Source: an uncultured Sphingobium sp. (GTDB lineage Bacteria; Pseudomonadota; Alphaproteobacteria; Sphingomonadales; Sphingomonadaceae). Taken from it: DNA of 10,230 bases. The notes under the pieces are model-generated. The model did no database searches. It saw only the letters and a program-made list of their open reading frames with translations, and was not told where the DNA came from. Positions 8,024-10,230 of the stretch are shown here, piece after piece. Where the stretch lies: the NCBI GenBank assembly GCA_913773715.1, contig CAJYHD010000184.1, forward strand, positions 1 to 10,230, read 5' to 3'. How positions within the stretch are numbered: the stretch's first letter is position 1; each line of letters begins with the position of its first letter. A program made the position numbers and the translations under genes.

Positions 8024-8374
8024 ATGTCTGCGTCTGACAATCAGCGCGATTATCGGTTGATAGCGCTGGTCGTCGCCTTCGCCCTGTTCATGCAGCAACT
8101 CGATGCGACCGTGCTGACGATCGCGCTGCCCACCGGATACAACGCGGTCGCCTTCGTCGATATGAGCCAAGAGCGGATGAGCGCGGTGACCAGCCTCTGT
8201 GCGACGTTTCAGCGACTGTCGCTGTCGCTCGGCGTGTGCTTCGCCACAAGTATCCTGGAACTAAGCGCGCCGATGGCCGCGCGCAGCTTCAGCATTGCAT
8301 TCGTGATCACCGGCATCGTCGCGATCCAGGCGACACTGATCAACCACAGATTTCCGCACGATGCGGAGAAATGA
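8024..8374 (+). pseudogene. DHA2-family drug-efflux MFS remnant with in-frame internal deletion
   Basis: The frame encodes 116 residues that join the two ends of an EmrB/QacA-type (DHA2, 14-helix) multidrug transporter. Residues 1-37 are the normal start, with first helix LVVAFALFMQQLDATVLTIA and the ALPT that follows it. From about residue 38 the sequence jumps to the far C-terminal region (YNAVAFVDMSQERMSAVTSL, then a loop, LSLSLGVCFATSILELS and a last helix FSIAFVITGIVAIQ). Intact family members are about 470-530 residues, so some 300-400 codons are missing, with the junction near 8134-8140 and the frame kept. Helices 2 to about 11 are gone, so transport is not possible. The ribosome site before ATG 8024 is weak. 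A small functional membrane protein cannot be excluded, but a relic is much more likely. Confidence 0.75.
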
Positions 8375-8395
8375 TAAAAATTACTCCACGCCGTA

Positions 8396-8407
8396 ATCAA
8401 TATTGAT
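8396..8407. repeat. Perfect 12-bp palindrome ATCAATATTGAT
   Basis: ATCAAT followed directly by ATTGAT is a perfect palindrome lying 22 bases after the DHA2 remnant's stop. It could be an operator left from a lost regulator or part of a promoter for the possible RNA downstream. A chance AT-rich palindrome is also possible. Confidence 0.45.
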
Positions 8408-8420
8408 GATGCGGATATGA

Positions 8421-8515
8421 AGGCTGTGGGTCATAGGAGCGATGCGACCCGATGGCTCTGGTGCAAATTGGAGCTTTCCACTGGCTCGGCTATGTCATGT
8501 AGCCGGGCCATTTTG
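8421..8515 (+). ncRNA. Possible small structured RNA ending in a terminator
   Basis: Three local hairpins follow each other: GGGTC/GACCC (8428-8432 with 8446-8450, 13-base loop containing AGGAG), GCTC/GAGC (8455-8458 with 8471-8474), and the 10-pair terminator-like stem at 8483-8509 followed by ATTTT. Only the last is strong. There is no intact gene just upstream that needs a terminator, which is why a short independent transcript is suggested. The 5' end is a guess, no RNA family is recognised, and no clear promoter was found. Confidence 0.25.
8483..8514 (+). terminator. Rho-independent terminator-like hairpin
   Basis: GGCTCGGCTA (8483-8492) pairs with TAGCCGGGCC (8500-8509) over ten positions with one T-G wobble and a seven-base loop TGTCATG, followed by ATTTTGCTT. 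The stem is GC-rich and the T-run short, and it points rightward. It may end transcription through the DHA2 remnant or a small RNA. Confidence 0.55.
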
Positions 8516-8601
8516 CTTGGCTGCTTCTGAGCCTTATTTCCGCCGGTAAAAGAGGTTGGAGGAAAATTCATCATATCATATTGAGATGCAATATTTTCTG
8601 A

Positions 8602-8617
8602 CGTTCATTTTTGAACG
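8602..8617. repeat. Perfect inverted repeat CGTTCA-TTTT-TGAACG
   Basis: Two perfect six-base arms are separated by four T, inside the most AT-rich part of the window. The inner form GTTC-N6-GAAC differs from the alphaproteobacterial LexA box, which is a direct GTTC repeat, so an SOS box is not supported. A TetR-like operator is one possibility. Confidence 0.45.
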
Positions 8618-8698
8618 AAACAATCATCGGGTAATAACGGCAGTGAACCCCAAATCGGGCGTTCCTGGAAAGTGTCGAGGGCGAAAACCAGTCGCCAT

Positions 8699-9124
8699 TC
8701 ACTTGCTCGCGTTTTGGCGCGAGTAAGCGGACAAATCTAGAGTTGGCGCCTGCAGCGATCGCGTGGTCTCCCCGTCGCCGTGCGCTAGCAGCTCAACAAT
8801 ATCCTCCTGATCTGGTTGTCTCAAGGCGAGGCAATAGAACAACCGCAGCGTCTTCAATTTCGCGAACCGCCCAATGTCGCGACTTTGTGGCAGGGCAAAT
8901 AGGTGCCGCTTGAGATCAACACCTTGCATTGTCCACTACTGGCTAACGTCAGTTTTATCGTCCGCGAAGGCTTCATCAGCGTCGCACGCCATGATGTCCC
9001 AAGGAGAGGATGCTCGACCTTGTTGCACCAGCTATGAAAATCCAGCCCCTCCTGTCCAACGGAGGTCGTCGCCAAAATGTGGCCAAAACGGCCTATTGAA
9101 CGCACTGCGAATTTCCAACGCCAA
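8699..9124 (-). pseudogene. SNF2/DEAD-type helicase remnant (C-terminal helicase lobe and tail)
   Basis: Reading leftward, three frames hold consecutive pieces of one helicase. The first, about 9124-9080, is IRSAFNRPFWP. The second, about 9081-9016, is HILATTSVGQEGLDFHSWCN, motif V of superfamily 2 helicases of the kind often linked to phage-defence loci. The third, about 9015-8699, is SPWDIMACDADEAF, then, after a TAG at 8936-8938, KRHLFALPQSRD and FYCLALRQPDQEDIVELL, a conserved C-terminal tail of such proteins. Lesions are a one-base-type frameshift near 9075-9082, a frame change near 9005-9020 where the arginine-rich motif VI and flanking sequence are absent, and the TAG. The N-terminal ATPase lobe is also gone. 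The product is certainly dead; the precise subfamily cannot be fixed by eye. Confidence 0.65.
8702..8727. repeat. Imperfect inverted repeat (10-bp arms) at the helicase remnant's end
   Basis: CTTGCTCGCG (8702-8711) and CGCGAGTAAG (8718-8727) are inverted copies with one mismatch around TTTTGG. It overlaps the last codons of the helicase remnant. It may have been part of that gene's terminator, but no T-run follows on the minus strand. Confidence 0.4.
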
Positions 9125-9235
9125 CGAAGCTACCGGAGTGCGCGAAACGATCGCCCGAGGGATTGCCAATCGCGTGGCCGCTCACGAGATGGGCGTCTTC
9201 GTCCGCACCGTGATCGCCAGGTTGTTCGGAAGCCG

Positions 9236-9457
9236 GCCCATGTCATGGTTTCGAGGTAGGGCCGGATCACCGATTGGACCCGATCGAACTCAGCATAACG
9301 ATAGAGCGCATTGAAGTCCGGTCGGGGCCGGGACTTCATGAAATCGCGCAGGGCCTCGACCGCCACGTCGATACCGATTTTGTTGCGGTGCTTGAAGCAG
9401 TCGGCGACGGTTTTGGCCGGTACGGCGATGGGCACTGGAACGCCGTCGATGATGTGT
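9236..9457 (-). pseudogene. AbiEi-family antitoxin remnant (type IV toxin-antitoxin), C-terminal part
   Basis: The minus strand encodes IIDGVPVPIAVPAKTVADCF, then KHRNKIGIDVAVEALRDFMK and YRYAEFDRVQSVIRPYLETM. This is the C-terminal domain of AbiEi-type antitoxins, where the pattern PAKTVADCFK-RNKIG-DVALEALR and a final RPYLE are characteristic. AbiEi represses its own operon and counters the nucleotidyltransferase toxin AbiEii in abortive-infection loci. Here the N-terminal winged-helix half is absent: homology stops at about 9457, exactly where a PepSY-type gene begins on the other strand. The frame then runs past the expected end (TMTW...) to a TGA near 9130, so the native stop also seems lost. 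An in-frame ATG farther upstream (9549) only reads antisense of the PepSY piece. No toxin gene remains beyond a possible start at 9241. Confidence 0.7.
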
Positions 9458-9699
9458 GGGTGAACCAGCTGATCGGTGTGCTCACCGCTATCGCGCTGTG
9501 CACGATCAGCATTCTCGGCGTGGTTATGTGGCTCAAGCAGAAGCCGCAAGGCGCCATCGGAGCACCGGCAACGTTCGCGGGGGCAAGCAAGCCTTGGATG
9601 ATCGTGGCGATGTTCGTCCTCGCGCTTTTGTTACCGCTGTTCGGAGCGTCCGTGGTTGTCCTGCTGGTCGTTGACCGGCTCATCAGCCGCGACCGCTAG
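9457..9699 (+). pseudogene. PepSY-associated transmembrane protein remnant, C-terminal end
   Basis: From about 9460 to the TAG at 9697-9699 the frame reads NQLIGVLTAIALCTISILGV, then VMWLKQKPQGAIGAP and PWMIVAMFVLALLLPLFGAS, ending in a basic tail. This matches the last two membrane helices of PepSY-domain (PiuB-like) inner-membrane proteins, in which a helix with an M-W-x-K-x-x-P-x-G motif precedes GAP and a final LLPLFG-type helix. Intact members are several hundred residues and carry PepSY domains upstream; all that is missing. The frame stays open back to a TTG at 9274, but that part is only the antisense of the AbiEi remnant, so any longer protein would be a chimera. It meets the SGNH hydrolase gene tail-to-tail with a 17-base overlap, probably the original arrangement. 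Confidence 0.65.
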
Positions 9700-10230
9700 A
9701 AATCGGTCCGCCAAATGGTCCCTCCGCGCCGAACACCGCCGCTGCAAATCGCTCGCCGATCAGACGGTGGGCTGCGGTGTCGGGATGAAGCCGATCGAGC
9801 AGCGGATGCAGGTCATGATCCGCTTCCCCATAGAGATGTCGTCCGTCCAGATAATGGAGGTTGGGATCTGCCTCCCGCCTCTCAGCGACGATCGCTTGCA
9901 GCACGTCGCGGATCACGCCGAGACTCAGCTTGCCGCTGGCGACATCGCTTTCGCTTCCCGTCGCGCGGAACATGAGCTGGCCGTCCGCGAAGTCCGGCGC
10001 GCAGGGGCCGGGCGTATGTTCGTGGATGGGGCAGAAGATCGGCGACACGACCAGCAGAGGCGTCGTCGGATGACCGTCGCGGATCGTATCAAGGAAGCCA
10101 TGCACCGCCGGACCGAAGGCGCGCAGCCGCATCAGGTCCATGTTGACGATGTTGATGCCGAGCTTGAGGCTGATGAGATCGGCGCTCTGGTCCCGGATGG
10201 TGCGCGCCAGGAACGGGTCCAGCAGCGCGC
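9683..10230 (-). CDS. SGNH/GDSL hydrolase family protein, C-terminal 181 residues; 5' end outside window
   Basis: The frame is open from the right edge to the TGA at 9685-9683. The ATG at 10141 is internal: the residues before it (LLDPFLARTIRD, then ADLISLKLGINIVNMDLM) are clearly part of the same protein. GIN in SLKLGINIVN fits block III (G-x-N, oxyanion Asn) of SGNH hydrolases. DRLHPDTAAHRLIGERF carries the block V Asp-x-x-His pair of the catalytic triad. VHGFLDTIRDGHPTTPLLVV and SPIFCPIHEHTPGP are typical of a bacterial SGNH esterase/lipase-like group. The nucleophile Ser block lies outside the window. Natural substrate is unknown; a sugar O-deacetylase role would fit the pectin cluster, but the relic region lies between them and nothing in the sequence shows it. 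The 3' end overlaps the PepSY remnant by 17 bases. Confidence 0.85.
   Translation of the reverse strand, partial: ALLDPFLARTIRDQSADLISLKLGINIVNMDLMRLRAFGPAVHGFLDTIRDGHPTTPLLVVSPIFCPIHEHTPGPCAPDFADGQLMFRATGSESDVASGKLSLGVIRDVLQAIVAERREADPNLHYLDGRHLYGEADHDLHPLLDRLHPDTAAHRLIGERFAAAVFGAEGPFGGPISSGRG

Larger units (their letters stand above)
8375..8698. other. Gene-free stretch with palindromes, possible small RNA and AT-rich patch
   Basis: I find no convincing protein gene here on either strand. The stretch holds a perfect palindrome (8396-8407), a run of hairpins ending in a terminator-like stem (8428-8514) and an AT-rich patch; bases 8561-8620 have 17 G or C of 60 by hand count, far below the surroundings. 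A second perfect inverted repeat (8602-8617) lies in that patch. The base composition suggests non-native DNA or a former promoter region. Confidence 0.6.

Noticed and set aside
8602..8617. Considered as an SOS (LexA) box.
   Set aside because: The alphaproteobacterial LexA box is a direct repeat of GTTC with seven-base spacing; here the second half is inverted and the spacing is six.
8586..8726. A 46-codon plus-strand frame (starts MQYFLTFIFERNN) crossing the AT-rich patch, containing RGRKP like an AT-hook.
   Set aside because: The GGAGGA at 8558-8563 is 22 bases before the ATG, too far to serve it; the frame overlaps the helicase relic's end and matches no family I know.
1..10230. Looked for CRISPR arrays, tRNA or rRNA genes, insertion-sequence ends and integrase genes.
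   Set aside because: No regularly spaced repeats, cloverleaf-like sequences, transposase motifs or long terminal inverted repeats were seen by eye; a tool-based scan could still find degenerate traces in 8375-9460.

Overview
The window looks like a chromosomal segment of a high-GC alphaproteobacterium, most likely a sphingomonad (Sphingomonas/Sphingobium/Novosphingobium type). The codon use, tightly overlapping genes and gene content support this, but no marker gene fixes the genus. The left three quarters (1-7737) is an intact pectin and plant-cell-wall sugar utilisation cluster. The right quarter (about 8024-9699) is a scrapyard of truncated genes. An intact gene re-enters at the right edge.

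Region 1 (1-4901, rightward): a PcRGLX/YetA-like exo-rhamnogalacturonan lyase, cut by the left edge, overlaps by ATGA an exported oligogalacturonate lyase (PL22-like). A LacI-family regulator follows 84 bases later. Region 2 (7737-4865, leftward): an ExuT-like MFS hexuronate symporter overlaps by ATGA a cytoplasmic GH43 beta-xylosidase/arabinofuranosidase. The two units converge, and the 3' ends of the LacI and GH43 genes overlap by 37 bases. As a working model (inference), lyases outside the cytoplasm cut the pectin backbone, the symporter imports unsaturated uronates or short uronides, GH43 removes pentose residues inside the cell, and the LacI protein controls the set. A shared 10-mer, TAACGATAAC, flanks the symporter promoter region and is a candidate operator.

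Region 3 (8024-9699): in order, a DHA2-type drug-efflux MFS gene reduced to its two ends by an in-frame deletion; a gene-free, partly very AT-rich stretch with palindromes and a terminator-like hairpin that may end a small RNA; a leftward SNF2/DEAD-type helicase remnant with a frameshift, a deletion across the motif VI region and a TAG stop; a leftward AbiEi antitoxin (type IV toxin-antitoxin/abortive infection) remnant; and, butted against it, the rightward C-terminal end of a PepSY-associated membrane protein. The helicase and AbiEi pieces suggest the relics of a defence island. I see no intact new system in the window. The most unusual part is this mosaic of relics and the possible RNA between them.

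Region 4 (10230-9683, leftward): the C-terminal 181 residues of an SGNH/GDSL hydrolase that runs off the right edge and overlaps the PepSY remnant tail-to-tail by 17 bases.
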